The notes under the pieces are model-generated. The model ran no database searches, had not been told where the DNA came from, and saw nothing but the letters and a program-made list of their open reading frames with translations. Shown here piece after piece: positions 33,840-43,627 of a stretch of DNA of 64,000 nt. The translations under genes were made by a program, and so were the position numbers. The DNA is taken from assembly GCF_003284895.1 (NCBI RefSeq), contig NZ_QMDV01000003.1, positions 188,501 through 252,500 of the forward strand, given 5' to 3'. Origin of the DNA: Pontibacter arcticus. GTDB lineage: Bacteria; Bacteroidota; Bacteroidia; Cytophagales; Hymenobacteraceae. The first letter of the stretch is position 1; each line of letters opens with the position of its first letter.

Positions 33840-35186
33840 ATGAGAATAGCTGTAGTTGGTACTGGGTATGTAGGCTTGGTAACGGGAACTTGTTTCGCCG
33901 AAGTAGGTATCGATGTAACTTGTATTGACATCGATCAGAAAAAGATCGAAAATCTGAAAAACGGCATTCTGCCAATTTACGAGCCAGGCCTGGAAGAAAT
34001 GGTAGTGCGCAATGCACAAAAAGAGCGCCTTTCTTTCTCCACAGATCTGGGTACCAGTATTCAGGGCAGTGATGTTGCCTTTATTGCGGTAGGAACACCT
34101 CCGGGAGAAGACGGCAGCGCAGATCTGAAGTATGTTTTAGCAGTAGCAAGAGCTATCGGCCAGAACATGACGGATTATATCGTTGTAGTTACTAAAAGTA
34201 CAGTACCGGTTGGTACAGCAAAAAAAGTACGTGAAGCTATTGAGCAGGAGCTGGAAGCACGTGGTGTAAACATTGCATTTGATGTAGCCTCTAACCCTGA
34301 GTTCCTGAAAGAAGGTGCTGCTATTGATGACTTCCTGAAGCCGGATCGTATTGTAGTTGGCGTTTCTTCTAAAAGAGCAGAAGAAGTAATGTCGAAGCTG
34401 TACAAGCCATTCTTGATGAACGGCCACCCGCTTATTTTCATGGATATCCCATCTGCTGAAATGACCAAGTATGCTGCAAACGCGATGCTGGCTACTAAAA
34501 TCAGCTTCATGAACGACATTGCCAACCTATGCGAAATTATGGGTGCCGATGTGAACATGGTGCGTAAAGGTATTGGTTCTGATGCCCGTATCGGTAACAA
34601 ATTTATTTACCCGGGTATTGGCTACGGCGGATCTTGCTTCCCGAAAGACGTGAAAGCGCTTATCAAAACGGCACACGAAAATGGCTATGATATGCGCGTA
34701 TTAAAGTCTGTGGAAGAAGTAAACGAAAACCAGAAATCGGTTCTTTTCAATAAGATCAACAACCACTTTAACGGCGACCTGGCTGGCAAAACGTTTGCGA
34801 TCTGGGGACTTTCTTTCAAGCCGAAAACAGACGATATGCGTGAAGCACCATCGTTGGTTATCATCGAAAAATTATTGGCAAAAGGTGCTAAAGTTCGCGC
34901 TTACGACCCGGTAGCCATGAAAGAGGCAAGCCATACGTTGGGCGATACAATTGAGTATGGCAAAGATGAGTATGAAACTTTGATTGATGCAGATGCTTTG
35001 TTACTGGTAACTGAGTGGCCTGAGTTCAGATCGCCTAACTTTACAGTAGTAAGCAAACTGCTGAAAGAGAAAGTGATCTTTGATGGCCGTAACATTTACG
35101 ATGCAGCAGATATGCAGGATAAAGGCTTTACTTACTACGGTATCGGTTTAAAGCAGCAGGTAGCCCAGGTAAACGAAGCTATCTAA
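33840..35186 (+). CDS. ugd: UDP-glucose 6-dehydrogenase
   Basis: A 448-residue nucleotide-sugar dehydrogenase. The NAD-binding start is [14 protein letters not shown], the substrate region has E-G-A-A-I-D-D-F, and the catalytic Cys is in [10 protein letters not shown]. Two NAD molecules are used to oxidise UDP-glucose to UDP-glucuronate. A UDP-glucuronate decarboxylase is the next gene, about 140 bases downstream, so this enzyme probably provides its substrate. GDP-mannose dehydrogenases share the fold, but the sequence and context favour UDP-glucose. Confidence 0.93.
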   Translation: MRIAVVGTGYVGLVTGTCFAEVGIDVTCIDIDQKKIENLKNGILPIYEPGLEEMVVRNAQKERLSFSTDLGTSIQGSDVAFIAVGTPPGEDGSADLKYVLAVARAIGQNMTDYIVVVTKSTVPVGTAKKVREAIEQELEARGVNIAFDVASNPEFLKEGAAIDDFLKPDRIVVGVSSKRAEEVMSKLYKPFLMNGHPLIFMDIPSAEMTKYAANAMLATKISFMNDIANLCEIMGADVNMVRKGIGSDARIGNKFIYPGIGYGGSCFPKDVKALIKTAHENGYDMRVLKSVEEVNENQKSVLFNKINNHFNGDLAGKTFAIWGLSFKPKTDDMREAPSLVIIEKLLAKGAKVRAYDPVAMKEASHTLGDTIEYGKDEYETLIDADALLLVTEWPEFRSPNFTVVSKLLKEKVIFDGRNIYDAADMQDKGFTYYGIGLKQQVAQVNEAI

Positions 35187-35198
35187 TTAAAATACAAA

Positions 35199-35223
35199 AA
35201 GTATAGGCCTACAGCTTATACTT
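35199..35223 (+). terminator. Inverted AAGTATA pair after ugd
   Basis: AAGTATA (35199-35205) and TATACTT (35217-35223) can pair across an 11-base loop, 12 bases after the ugd stop codon. Confidence 0.45.
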
Positions 35224-35229
35224 GTAAAT

Positions 35230-35280
35230 AGCCCTTGTTGTGTTTTTTTCTTAACTTTGAGAAAAACTACAGCAAGGGCA
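35230..35280. repeat. Hairpin element related to the double-hairpin repeat
   Basis: GCCCTTGTTGTGTTTTTTTC (35231) pairs imperfectly with GAGAAAAACTACAGCAAGGG (35259). The sequence GCCCTTGTTGTGT also begins the core repeat at 23353, so this is a possible third, reduced copy. Confidence 0.55.
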
Positions 35281-35330
35281 TTTTGCGTAGTATGGAGTTG
35301 GTGAAATTTATACTTTAGAATAGTTATAGA

Positions 35331-36302
35331 ATGGTGAAGAAACGCGTTTTAATTACAGGAGGAGCCGGTTTTCTGGGTTCTCACTTATGCGACAGATTCA
35401 TAAAGGAAGGCTACCATGTTATTGCCATGGATAACTTGATTACCGGAAATCTGGAGAACATTGAGCATTTGTTTAAGCTGCCCAATTTTGAGTTCTATCA
35501 CCATGATGTTTCCAAGTTCGTGCACGTGCCCGGCCACCTGGATTATATTTTGCACTTTGCCTCGCCGGCAAGCCCGATAGATTACCTTAAGATTCCGATC
35601 CAGACGCTTAAAGTTGGCTCTTTGGGTACGCACAACCTGTTAGGCCTGGCAAAAGCAAAAAATGCCCGCATGCTGATCGCTTCAACTTCCGAAGTATACG
35701 GTGACCCGCAAATACACCCTCAGCCGGAAGACTATTGGGGTAATGTAAACCCGGTTGGCCCGCGTGGTTGCTACGATGAAGCCAAGCGTTTCCAGGAAGC
35801 GATGACCATGGCTTACCATATGCACCACGGCCTTGAAACCCGCATTGTGCGTATCTTTAACACCTATGGCCCACGCATGCGCCTGAACGATGGTCGTGTA
35901 TTGCCTGCTTTCCTGAGCCAGGCCCTGCGCGGTGAACCTTTAAGTATATTTGGAGATGGCAGCCAGACACGTTCTTTCTGTTATGTGGATGACCTGGTGG
36001 AAGGCATTTACCGCCTGTTGCTGAGTGACTATGCATTGCCAGTAAATGTGGGCAATCCATCTGAAATTACGATCAAAGAGTTTGCTGAGGAGATCTGTAA
36101 ACTAACTGGTGTTGAGTTGAAGCTGGAGTACCAACCGCTACCAAAAGACGACCCGCAGATGCGCCGCCCTGATATTGCCAAAGCACAGGAAATACTGGGC
36201 TGGGAACCAAAAGTAGACCGTGCTGAAGGTCTGAAAAGAACTTTAGAGTACTTTAAAGAAAAAGTGCCGGTTGCTCCGAAAGAGAACTTGAACTTTAAAT
36301 AA
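35331..36302 (+). CDS. UDP-glucuronate decarboxylase (UDP-xylose synthase)
   Basis: A 323-residue extended SDR. The NAD motif is [10 protein letters not shown], the substrate loop A-S-P-A-S-P-I-D-Y, and the catalytic Tyr and Lys are in G-C-Y-D-E-A-K-R. The Y-D-E-A-K-R variant with P-V-G-P-R-G is characteristic of UDP-glucuronate decarboxylases, which convert UDP-glucuronate to UDP-xylose. It lies directly downstream of ugd. A terminator follows at 36307, separating it from a minus-strand glycosyltransferase gene. Confidence 0.92.
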   Translation: MVKKRVLITGGAGFLGSHLCDRFIKEGYHVIAMDNLITGNLENIEHLFKLPNFEFYHHDVSKFVHVPGHLDYILHFASPASPIDYLKIPIQTLKVGSLGTHNLLGLAKAKNARMLIASTSEVYGDPQIHPQPEDYWGNVNPVGPRGCYDEAKRFQEAMTMAYHMHHGLETRIVRIFNTYGPRMRLNDGRVLPAFLSQALRGEPLSIFGDGSQTRSFCYVDDLVEGIYRLLLSDYALPVNVGNPSEITIKEFAEEICKLTGVELKLEYQPLPKDDPQMRRPDIAKAQEILGWEPKVDRAEGLKRTLEYFKEKVPVAPKENLNFK

Positions 36303-36306
36303 AATT

Positions 36307-36344
36307 AAAACAAAGCCCGGTCAGAAATGACTGGGTTTTGTTTT
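36307..36344. terminator. Bidirectional terminator
   Basis: AAAACAAAGCCCGGTCA (36307-36323) pairs with TGACTGGGTTTTGTTTT (36328-36344) through two G-T pairs, with a GAAA loop. It separates the UDP-xylose synthase gene and the convergent gene at 36343. Confidence 0.8.
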
Positions 36345-37587
36345 ATAAGTCATCGCTCAGTAAGATATCCCGAAGGCGCTCGCCGGCTTTCCCGTCAAAT
36401 TTATACATCCACTCTTCTGTAAATTTTGCTTTGTTGAGTACTTGTTGCCGATGAAGTGCTTCTATATTCGGAAGTATAGTTTTGAGTTCTTCCAGCTCAT
36501 ATATAGGATGAGCCACACCGGCATCTACAAAGGGCGCTGAAACAGGAAAATTTCCTGCCGGATGCTTTACATATGTAATTACAGTAGTATGCGGGAAAGC
36601 AGCAAAGGGCATTAAGTAGGTTGAATAAAACCCAATAACGATTGGTATACTTGGTGCAAGGTTTATTAGTGTTTCCTCGTTAATAATTAAGCATTTTCTC
36701 TGGTTTTGTAGCTCTTCCCAACCCGCTGTTTCTTGTTTTGGATGAAGCTTTACATAAAGCTGATAATTGTGCTTCTGGCAAAGATCAGAAAGATCAGTAT
36801 TAAAAGTTTTCTTAATCTCGTTGTTCCATTGCAGTAAACTGTGCTCTGCTAAGGGCTGGTCAATAAACAGTATAATTTTGATTTGCTGTGCAGGATTTTG
36901 TTTAGCCAGAGCGTCGAAATAAGGTATACCGATAAAAGTTGCTTTTTTACTAAAATAAGGAGCCTCATGCGTAACAAATGCGTCATATATTTTAGAACTA
37001 AAACCAATATAATTTTCCGCTAGACGTTTTTCAGATGTTATACTTCTGAATGTATCTAAGTAATTATGTTTGCTTCTTATTTTAATGAAGTGCTTAGCAA
37101 AGGCCTTATCTTCAGGAGGCAATAACTTTATACTATTAAGCAAAAATAAGCGGGATTTAATGCGCGCTATAAAATTATGTGTAAGCTTATAGTAGGTCTT
37201 AATTTTAGCTATAAAGTTTTTTTTCGATGCTGGGCTAATATTAGCATCAAACCCAAATACGTAGTCAGCCCTTAAGCCATGTTCTAATAAATAAGTAGGT
37301 ATATTAAGCTGTCTGCAAGCCAGATTCAGGATAACATGGTTATAAGATTCAATGTATAGAAATACTACTTTGTGGGGGCGTATCTGATGGAGTAAGGCGA
37401 ATACGTCTTTAAAATTCTTCCAATATATGGCTTGCCCATATGCCTGATAACCATGATTTGTTTCTTCTTTTGGAGAAGTATAAAAAAGAAAATACAGGTA
37501 AATATCATTTTTTGCATCCTTTAGCAGGGATACATAATCAGTTCTGCAATAATCACCAATAAAGAGTATTTTCGGCTTGGAAGGCAT
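36343..37587 (-). CDS. Putative GT-B-fold glycosyltransferase
   Basis: A 414-residue cytoplasmic protein without a recognised family name. The layout suggests a two-domain GT-B fold: an N-terminal domain starting P-K-I-L-F-I-G-D-Y and containing T-Y-L-L-E-H-G-L-R, and a C-terminal domain with Y-V-K-L-H-P-K-Q-E. The last motif recurs in polysialyltransferase and CDP-glycerol-transferase-like proteins. It runs opposite to the neighbouring sugar genes and is visibly richer in A and T. A role in surface glycan assembly is inferred from context; the donor sugar is unknown. Confidence 0.55.
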   Translation of the reverse strand: MPSKPKILFIGDYCRTDYVSLLKDAKNDIYLYFLFYTSPKEETNHGYQAYGQAIYWKNFKDVFALLHQIRPHKVVFLYIESYNHVILNLACRQLNIPTYLLEHGLRADYVFGFDANISPASKKNFIAKIKTYYKLTHNFIARIKSRLFLLNSIKLLPPEDKAFAKHFIKIRSKHNYLDTFRSITSEKRLAENYIGFSSKIYDAFVTHEAPYFSKKATFIGIPYFDALAKQNPAQQIKIILFIDQPLAEHSLLQWNNEIKKTFNTDLSDLCQKHNYQLYVKLHPKQETAGWEELQNQRKCLIINEETLINLAPSIPIVIGFYSTYLMPFAAFPHTTVITYVKHPAGNFPVSAPFVDAGVAHPIYELEELKTILPNIEALHRQQVLNKAKFTEEWMYKFDGKAGERLRDILLSDDL

Positions 37588-37624
37588 TGTAAAGTCTGAA
37601 TAACCAAGTTATAAATTTAGCATA

Positions 37625-38809
37625 ATGGCAGTAGTAAATAACAATGTAATTGCAATTGTGGTGCCTGCTATTGCGCGTGAAGGTATATCCAAGCTAGTTT
37701 TAAGTCAGGTAAAGGCTTTAAGAGGTAGAGATTATACTGTCGTTATGGTTGTACTTTCTGATAGTTCTCAAAACGTGCTGGAAGATATGAAAGTACATTT
37801 TTCTAGTAGCCAACTATTAGTGTTAAAACAAAAAGAGGCTTATTTATCTGTCAGAAATTTATTTACCTCTTTCCAACTGATAGGACCAATTATAAAGTTT
37901 TTAAAGCGACATGAAATAAGTGTGGTTGTAGCACATGCCCCCTATTCACATTTTGTAATGCGATTAGTAAAATTAAGGCTACAGCTTACAAACTTTAATT
38001 TTAAGCTTGTACAGTATTTTCATATTACACAGTATGCACAATTCCCGCTTAACTCAATAAGAAGAACAGCTATAAATAAGATAAATCAGATATTGGGTCA
38101 ACTTTATGATGCTGATCATATATTTGTTTCTGAGGCCGTACAGGAGGATATAGGGCTTCATTTATTCAGACATCCTTCCTCTAAAGTTATTTACAATGCA
38201 TTACCCACTCTAAACAACCAAGCTCAAGGTTTGAATTGCAGTAAGGGTATACACATAGCGGATGGGGCTTATGTAATAGTAATACCAGGTAGGATTGAAC
38301 AGAGCAAAGGACAGTTATTTTTTATGGATGTGCTAAAGCTCTTCGTAGAGCAGAGAAAGCTTACACCCAATAACATTCAAATTCTGGTAATTGGTGATGG
38401 TGAGCAAAGACAGATGCTGGAGAAAAAAGTTAAGGCCTTTAATCTCGTTGAGTATGTTAATCTCTTGGGTTCCGTGCCAAATACGGAATTATTGGATTGG
38501 ATGAATAAAGCAGACACAGTAGTACTTCCATCTTTTTTTGAAGGCTTGCCACTTGTAGCATTAGAAGCTATGCAAACGAAAGCAATTGTTCTGACTTCTG
38601 ATATTAAACCTTTCAGGGAAATTATAGCACATGGCCAAAATGGATTCATGTTTAAAGCAGGTAATACAGATGACTGTTTGGAGAAGCTTCAGTTTATTTA
38701 TGATAACCGGTCTAATCACCTTATTGAGTTAGAAAAAGCAGCATTGCAGGTAGCAAAAAAAATCTCTTTTGAGCACCATATGGCGCAGCTAGTTCAGGTA
38801 ATTAATTAG
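37625..38809 (+). CDS. GT4-family glycosyltransferase
   Basis: A 394-residue GT-B glycosyltransferase. The C-terminal domain has V-I-P-G-R-I-E-Q-S-K-G-Q, then S-F-F-E-G-L-P-L-V-A-L-E-A-M, in which the E-x7-E pair and Gly-rich loop are typical of family GT4. It transfers a sugar from a nucleotide donor to a growing glycan. The base composition is clearly AT-rich (one 60-base line at 37681 is 35 percent GC), unlike ugd. The next glycosyltransferase gene begins one base after its stop, so they share a transcript. Confidence 0.85.
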   Translation: MAVVNNNVIAIVVPAIAREGISKLVLSQVKALRGRDYTVVMVVLSDSSQNVLEDMKVHFSSSQLLVLKQKEAYLSVRNLFTSFQLIGPIIKFLKRHEISVVVAHAPYSHFVMRLVKLRLQLTNFNFKLVQYFHITQYAQFPLNSIRRTAINKINQILGQLYDADHIFVSEAVQEDIGLHLFRHPSSKVIYNALPTLNNQAQGLNCSKGIHIADGAYVIVIPGRIEQSKGQLFFMDVLKLFVEQRKLTPNNIQILVIGDGEQRQMLEKKVKAFNLVEYVNLLGSVPNTELLDWMNKADTVVLPSFFEGLPLVALEAMQTKAIVLTSDIKPFREIIAHGQNGFMFKAGNTDDCLEKLQFIYDNRSNHLIELEKAALQVAKKISFEHHMAQLVQVIN

Positions 38810-38810
38810 T

Positions 38811-40025
38811 GTGAAGCAGAATAAAATGGAGCGGTGTATTTTGTTTATATGTTATTGGGGGTTGGATGATGGACTTACTACTTCAACTGTGTTGCCTGTA
38901 CTGGATGTACTGGAATCTTCAAAAGAGGTTAATAAAATTATACTTATTACAATTGAGCGGGAGCATGTAAAGTTGCGCACTACTTTAACTGAACAATCAA
39001 AAGTGCAGCACGTGCCTTTGTATTCTACCACCGGTTACTTTTCTAAAATTAAAGATTTTACAATTAAGCAGAATAAACTAGTAAAAATTTTAAATCGGTA
39101 TCAGGTTAATTTAATAATTGGGCATAGCAGTCAGGCAGGTGCTATGGTACATAAATTAGGGAAGGAATCACAAGTTCCGTATATAGTTTCGCTTTTCGAG
39201 CCCCACGCTGCTTATATGCTGGAGTCCAAAGTATGGAAACATTATGGCTTGAAGTATAAATTTCAAAAGCATTGGGAAAATCTTCAGAAAAAGAATGCCT
39301 TTGGCCTAATGCCAGTGGCAGAAGGTTATAAGCAGGAGTTAGTAAGTGAAGGCATTGCTGCTGAAAGAATTTTTGTAGTGCCTTGTTCTGTAGAACCTGA
39401 ACTATTTAAATATGATCTACAAAGAAGGATAGAAATACGGCGGCAATTAAGTTGGGAAAGCGCTACTATTGGTATCTATGTAGGCAAATTTGGAGGCTTG
39501 TATTATGATAACGAAGCATTTTATATCTACATAAGATGTTTCGAACTGATTCCCGGTTTCAGATTGCTTATACTTGCGCCTCATCCACAGCAGGAGATAC
39601 ACCAGCAATTACAAAAGCATACATTGGATATGGCGCATGTACATATTGCTTCAGTGCAGCACCACCAAGTAGCAGCTTACCTTTCAGCAGCCGATTTTGC
39701 TTTCGCAACCTACAAACCCGGCTCTTCTAAAAAGTACCTTTCCCCTGTAAAAATAGGCGAGTACTGGGCAAATGGCTTGCCGGTGCTTTTAACCGAGGGC
39801 GTGGGAGATGACAGTGATATTATCCAAAACGAAGGAGGTGGCGCCACTTTTAATCTTGAGAAGGAAGGAAGTTTAGAAAATGCAATAGCTAAAATAAAAT
39901 CCATACTTGGTGATCCAGTACATAGGCAGGAAATACCGAAGCTGGCCGCCAAGTATAGATCTCCTGATAAAATAAAGGAGGCGTACAGTTATTTCTTTAA
40001 GAAGTTAAACAACAAGCAGGCGTGA
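38811..40025 (+). CDS. Glycosyltransferase, GT4-like
   Basis: A 404-residue GT-B-type enzyme starting at GTG 38811, or at the ATG at 38826. The C-terminal region S-P-V-K-I-G-E-Y-W-A-N-G-L-P-V-L-L-T-E-G-V-G-D contains the expected donor-binding Glu. The N-terminal domain has no secure family motif. It sits between two other glycosyltransferases with one-base and overlapping junctions, so it is part of a coordinated set. AT-rich like its upstream neighbour. The acceptor and donor are unknown. Confidence 0.78.
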   Translation: MKQNKMERCILFICYWGLDDGLTTSTVLPVLDVLESSKEVNKIILITIEREHVKLRTTLTEQSKVQHVPLYSTTGYFSKIKDFTIKQNKLVKILNRYQVNLIIGHSSQAGAMVHKLGKESQVPYIVSLFEPHAAYMLESKVWKHYGLKYKFQKHWENLQKKNAFGLMPVAEGYKQELVSEGIAAERIFVVPCSVEPELFKYDLQRRIEIRRQLSWESATIGIYVGKFGGLYYDNEAFYIYIRCFELIPGFRLLILAPHPQQEIHQQLQKHTLDMAHVHIASVQHHQVAAYLSAADFAFATYKPGSSKKYLSPVKIGEYWANGLPVLLTEGVGDDSDIIQNEGGGATFNLEKEGSLENAIAKIKSILGDPVHRQEIPKLAAKYRSPDKIKEAYSYFFKKLNNKQA

Positions 40026-41086
40026 AAGTATTGTTTGTAGTGCCTTATCCAACAGGCAAAGCGGCTTCGCAGCGATACAGGGTAGAGCAATGGTTGCCAA
40101 TTCTGCAAAAGCAAAGTATAGGGTATAAAATTTCCCCTTTTTGGGATAATGCCACGTGGGCTATACTTTATACACCCGGCCATACAGTACATAAAATAAT
40201 AGGCTTGCTCAAAGGCTTTCTGAAAAGAGTATGGCTGCTGCCACAACTTGGGAAGTATGATTCTGTTTTCATTCACCGCGAAGCCATGCCCCTCGGGCCT
40301 CCCTGGTTTGAATGGATGGTAAGCAAAGTCTTCCGGAAAAAGCTGATCTATGATTTTGACGATGCGATCTGGCTTGAAAATACCACCACACATAATGAAC
40401 TGGCAACAAAGTTAAAATGGCCGGAAAAAGTAGCAGCGATCTGTAAATGGAGCTACAAAATTAGCTGTGGCAACCATTACATTCTTGATTTCGCGAAGAC
40501 CTACAACGACCAAAGTTTATACTTGCCCACCGTAGTTGATACGCAAAAACGTTATCATACTTTAAAAAAGCAGGATACAGAGAAATTGGTAATTGGCTGG
40601 ATCGGCTCGCACTCTACCTTGCCATACTTGAAATTAATAGAGCCTGTTTTGCAGGAGCTCGAACAGAAGTATAGTTTCGATTTTCTGGTGATTGCCGACC
40701 GTGCGCCGGATATCCACGTAAAATCGCTGGAGTATAAAGTATGGAGCGAAGCAACCGAAATTACTGATCTGCTGGAAATGAACATTGGCGTGATGCCGTT
40801 GCCGGATACGGAATGGACAAGAGGAAAATGTGCTTTTAAAGCGATTCAGTATATGGCTTTAGGGATTCCGGCAGTTGTATCGGCGGTTGGAGCAAACCAG
40901 GTTGCCGTTAGGAGTGGAGTTACGGGTTATACATGTAAATCCGATCAGGACTGGTATAACAGCTTGGAAGAGCTGCTAAACAATACTGCCCTGCGCATCA
41001 AAATGGGCAGGGCAGCACAGAAATTTATAGAGACGAACTTTTCTGTGGCAGCGCAGCAGGAAGTGTTTCTTCGTTTATTTCGTTAG
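40022..41086 (+). CDS. Glycosyltransferase
   Basis: A 354-residue GT-B protein. The donor-binding region reads W-T-R-G-K-C-A-F-K-A-I-Q-Y-M-A-L-G-I-P-A-V-V-S, with the N-terminal domain holding Y-D-F-D-D-A-I-W. It starts with GTG overlapping the stop of the previous gene by four bases (GTGA), which indicates translational coupling. Its base composition returns towards the window average. Its stop codon overlaps the stop of the convergent TPR gene (TTAG at 41083-41086). Substrate unknown. Confidence 0.82.
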   Translation: MKVLFVVPYPTGKAASQRYRVEQWLPILQKQSIGYKISPFWDNATWAILYTPGHTVHKIIGLLKGFLKRVWLLPQLGKYDSVFIHREAMPLGPPWFEWMVSKVFRKKLIYDFDDAIWLENTTTHNELATKLKWPEKVAAICKWSYKISCGNHYILDFAKTYNDQSLYLPTVVDTQKRYHTLKKQDTEKLVIGWIGSHSTLPYLKLIEPVLQELEQKYSFDFLVIADRAPDIHVKSLEYKVWSEATEITDLLEMNIGVMPLPDTEWTRGKCAFKAIQYMALGIPAVVSAVGANQVAVRSGVTGYTCKSDQDWYNSLEELLNNTALRIKMGRAAQKFIETNFSVAAQQEVFLRLFR

Positions 41087-42330
41087 CGTTTTTTATTTGC
41101 TTTCAGGTAATCCTTGGCTTCTTTGTAGCTACCGGATTTCTTTTCGCTGGCTTTTAATACTACAGTGTAATATTTTTTTGCAGCAGCAATATCTTTCTGC
41201 TGATTTGCCATCCGCCCTAAGTTCAGGTAAGAATTCACAAAGTAGCCCGAATCACGCTCATCCGTCATTTCGGCATACATAATAGCATTCTGGTAATAGC
41301 CTTTTGCTTTATCGAAATCGCGGTATTTATTCTGGTTTATGTAAGCCAGGATGTAAGAAGCATAGCGTCCGCTGATGGCTTCGTAGCCCGGCATGTTTTG
41401 GTCCAGTTTAGCTAAAATGTTAAGCGATACACGCTCAGCCGCAGTAAAATGGCCCTGTACAAAAAGTAACCTGGCGTAGTAGCGCTGGAAATAAGCATTG
41501 TCCGGATACTTGGTGGCTAATGATTGCGATATCTTCAGCGCCTGTTCCATGTTCTTTTCGTCGTTAGACTGGATCTTCATCAAAAAGAACTTGGCCTCGG
41601 TGCCCGTATAAAAACCATTATTTGCTACATAGCTCAGCTGTTTTATACCCAGTCGCTTATCGCCGCTCGGGAAAAAAGCCAGCACAGGGCGCAGCATCGG
41701 GTAGTTTTCGTTTATCCAGATAGAGTAGTAGTTAAAAAGCGACTCCCCGAATAAAAACTCAGGGCTAAGCCCGTTACCGGCTTTAGCTTTCTCCATAAAC
41801 TCAAGTGCTTTTTTGCTGGCAAAAGTAGCTTTACGCCAGTTGCTGCGCTCGGAGTGCAACCGACCTTCAAAACCATAGGCAGCTGCTAAAAAGAAAGCGG
41901 CTTCTACATCTTTCTCATTCTTATCATACATCGCTTCTGCTTTCTGAACGGTAGAGTCCATGTAAGCAAAGAAGAGGTCGTCATACTTTTTTGTCTGGAT
42001 ATTGGTCGGTACAATTTTCCACCACTGGCTTAAACCCATTAAAAAGTATGGGAGCGGGTGCTCCGGGTAGCGGCGGCGTATCGATTTAAACTGCTTCTCG
42101 GCAGTTGCATATTTAAAGTTATACATGTTATCCACGGCGCCTTCCAGTTCATACTGCACATCTGTGTTCAGCAGCAGCATGCCTTTAATTCTGGATGCAG
42201 TCGGCAATACCTCAATCGACTCAACAGTAACATTGCGCATCGCTGTTGTATCGGCGCGCTGAAGCTGATTTTGAGCGATACCTAAAACAGGCAGTGCTAA
42301 ACTGAAAATGAAAATTAAAAATTTCTTCAT
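41083..42330 (-). CDS. Exported TPR-repeat protein
   Basis: A 415-residue protein with a signal peptide (F-S-L-A-L-P-V-L-G-I-A-Q). The rest is helical and contains tetratricopeptide-like units, for example N-F-K-Y-A-T-A-E-K-Q-F-K-S-I and K-A-K-G-Y-Y-Q-N-A-I-M-Y-A. It is probably a periplasmic or outer-membrane scaffold; the partner is unknown. The stop codon is shared with the convergent glycosyltransferase gene and no terminator lies between them. A Bacteroidota-specific function is likely but not identified. Confidence 0.8.
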   Translation of the reverse strand: MKKFLIFIFSLALPVLGIAQNQLQRADTTAMRNVTVESIEVLPTASRIKGMLLLNTDVQYELEGAVDNMYNFKYATAEKQFKSIRRRYPEHPLPYFLMGLSQWWKIVPTNIQTKKYDDLFFAYMDSTVQKAEAMYDKNEKDVEAAFFLAAAYGFEGRLHSERSNWRKATFASKKALEFMEKAKAGNGLSPEFLFGESLFNYYSIWINENYPMLRPVLAFFPSGDKRLGIKQLSYVANNGFYTGTEAKFFLMKIQSNDEKNMEQALKISQSLATKYPDNAYFQRYYARLLFVQGHFTAAERVSLNILAKLDQNMPGYEAISGRYASYILAYINQNKYRDFDKAKGYYQNAIMYAEMTDERDSGYFVNSYLNLGRMANQQKDIAAAKKYYTVVLKASEKKSGSYKEAKDYLKANKKR

Positions 42331-42383
42331 TTAAAATAGGAAAATTCGATGCCAGACTAACTTTTTAACCTTGAAAGAAGCCG

Positions 42384-42417
42384 TTGTATTAAAAGTACAA
42401 CAATTATACTAAATTTG
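42384..42417 (+). promoter_or_regulatory. Candidate promoter of the M42 peptidase gene
   Basis: TTG at 42384-42386 and TAAATTTG at 42410-42417 match the Bacteroidota -33/-7 pattern with a 23-base spacer. The start codon is 25 bases downstream of the -7 box. Confidence 0.45.
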
Positions 42418-42441
42418 AATTCCATGAAACAAAAATAAAGT

Positions 42442-43356
42442 ATGAAACTGCTTCAGCAACTCTGCCAGCTACATGCCCCGTCGGGTAACGAAAAAAAACT
42501 CAAAGAATTCCTTTTAACCTATGTAGATGCCCATAAAGCACACTGGAAGGTGCAACCTGAAGTAATACACGGAGAGGCTTTTCAGGATTGTATCCTGCTG
42601 GTGTTCGGTAAACCCCGAAGTGCAATTTTTGCCCACATGGATTCGATCGGGTTCATGGTAAGGTATGGAAATCAGTTGGTAAAAATAGGCGGGCCGGATG
42701 TAAAAACAGGCTATACTTTAGTTGGCCGGGATGAACAGGGAGAAATTGAATGCACACTAAGCTATAACGAAGAAGAACACGAGCTTAGCTACGAATTTGA
42801 ACGCGAAATAGAGCGCGGCACCGAGCTTGTTTTTAAATGTGATTTCAGGGAAACAGCAGATACGGTACAGTCGTGCTACCTCGATAACCGGCTTGGCATC
42901 TGGAGTGCCCTGCAGGTAGCCGAAACGCTCGAAAATGGTATTATTGCCTTTAGCTGCTGGGAAGAGCATGGGGGAGGCTCCGTGGCGTACCTGGCCAAGT
43001 ATATTTATGAAACTTATGGCGTAAAGCAAGGCCTTATCTCCGATATAACCTGGGTTACCGAAGGTGTACAGGCAGGCAAGGGCGTTGCTATTTCGCTGCG
43101 GGATAGTTTAATTCCGCGCCGCTCGTATGTGCAACGCATTGTTCAGATTGCAAAAGAAGCTAATATAGCCTACCAACTGGAGGTAGAGGATGCCGGCGGA
43201 AGCGATGCCAAAGAATTACAGCACAGCGCTTACCCCTGGGATTGGTGCTTTATTGGCGCTCCCGAAGATCATGTGCATACCCCAAACGAGATCGTACATA
43301 AAAAGGACATCGAAAGTATGGTAGCGCTTTATAGAGTGTTGATGCAGAAATTGTAA
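42442..43356 (+). CDS. M42-like metallo-aminopeptidase
   Basis: A 304-residue enzyme resembling the M42 glutamyl-aminopeptidase/cellulase family. The start H-A-P-S-G-N-E and the metal ligand motif [10 protein letters not shown] are present. [15 protein letters not shown] and the final [10 protein letters not shown] supply the remaining ligands and catalytic Glu. It is shorter than typical 340-360-residue members. No signal peptide. The start codon is embedded in AAAGTATGAAA, an AAGTATG word. A strong terminator follows. Confidence 0.85.
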   Translation: MKLLQQLCQLHAPSGNEKKLKEFLLTYVDAHKAHWKVQPEVIHGEAFQDCILLVFGKPRSAIFAHMDSIGFMVRYGNQLVKIGGPDVKTGYTLVGRDEQGEIECTLSYNEEEHELSYEFEREIERGTELVFKCDFRETADTVQSCYLDNRLGIWSALQVAETLENGIIAFSCWEEHGGGSVAYLAKYIYETYGVKQGLISDITWVTEGVQAGKGVAISLRDSLIPRRSYVQRIVQIAKEANIAYQLEVEDAGGSDAKELQHSAYPWDWCFIGAPEDHVHTPNEIVHKKDIESMVALYRVLMQKL

Positions 43357-43393
43357 TTATTTGCGCCCGAAAGGGCTTAGATTTTAGTTAAAC

Positions 43394-43430
43394 AAAAAAA
43401 GCCGGCTCTGTAAAACAGCCGGCTTTTTTT
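43394..43430 (+). terminator. Rho-independent terminator
   Basis: AAAAAAAGCCGGCT (43394-43407) and its perfect complement (43417-43430), ending in seven T residues. Confidence 0.92.
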
Positions 43431-43627
43431 GTAGTCTTAAGGCAATTGGACAAGAGGTATGAGTTTTAAAGGGATTAATGTTGTAACATGCTAATATGTA
43501 ATTAAATAGCAGTGCTTATTCATTTGTTTCTTTGTGTTGAGATATTTGCAAAAACCAATATATTGGCTTTTATTTAATACAAGTATGTATACCTACACGA
43601 TGTAATTTCACCTTAACACACGCTTAT

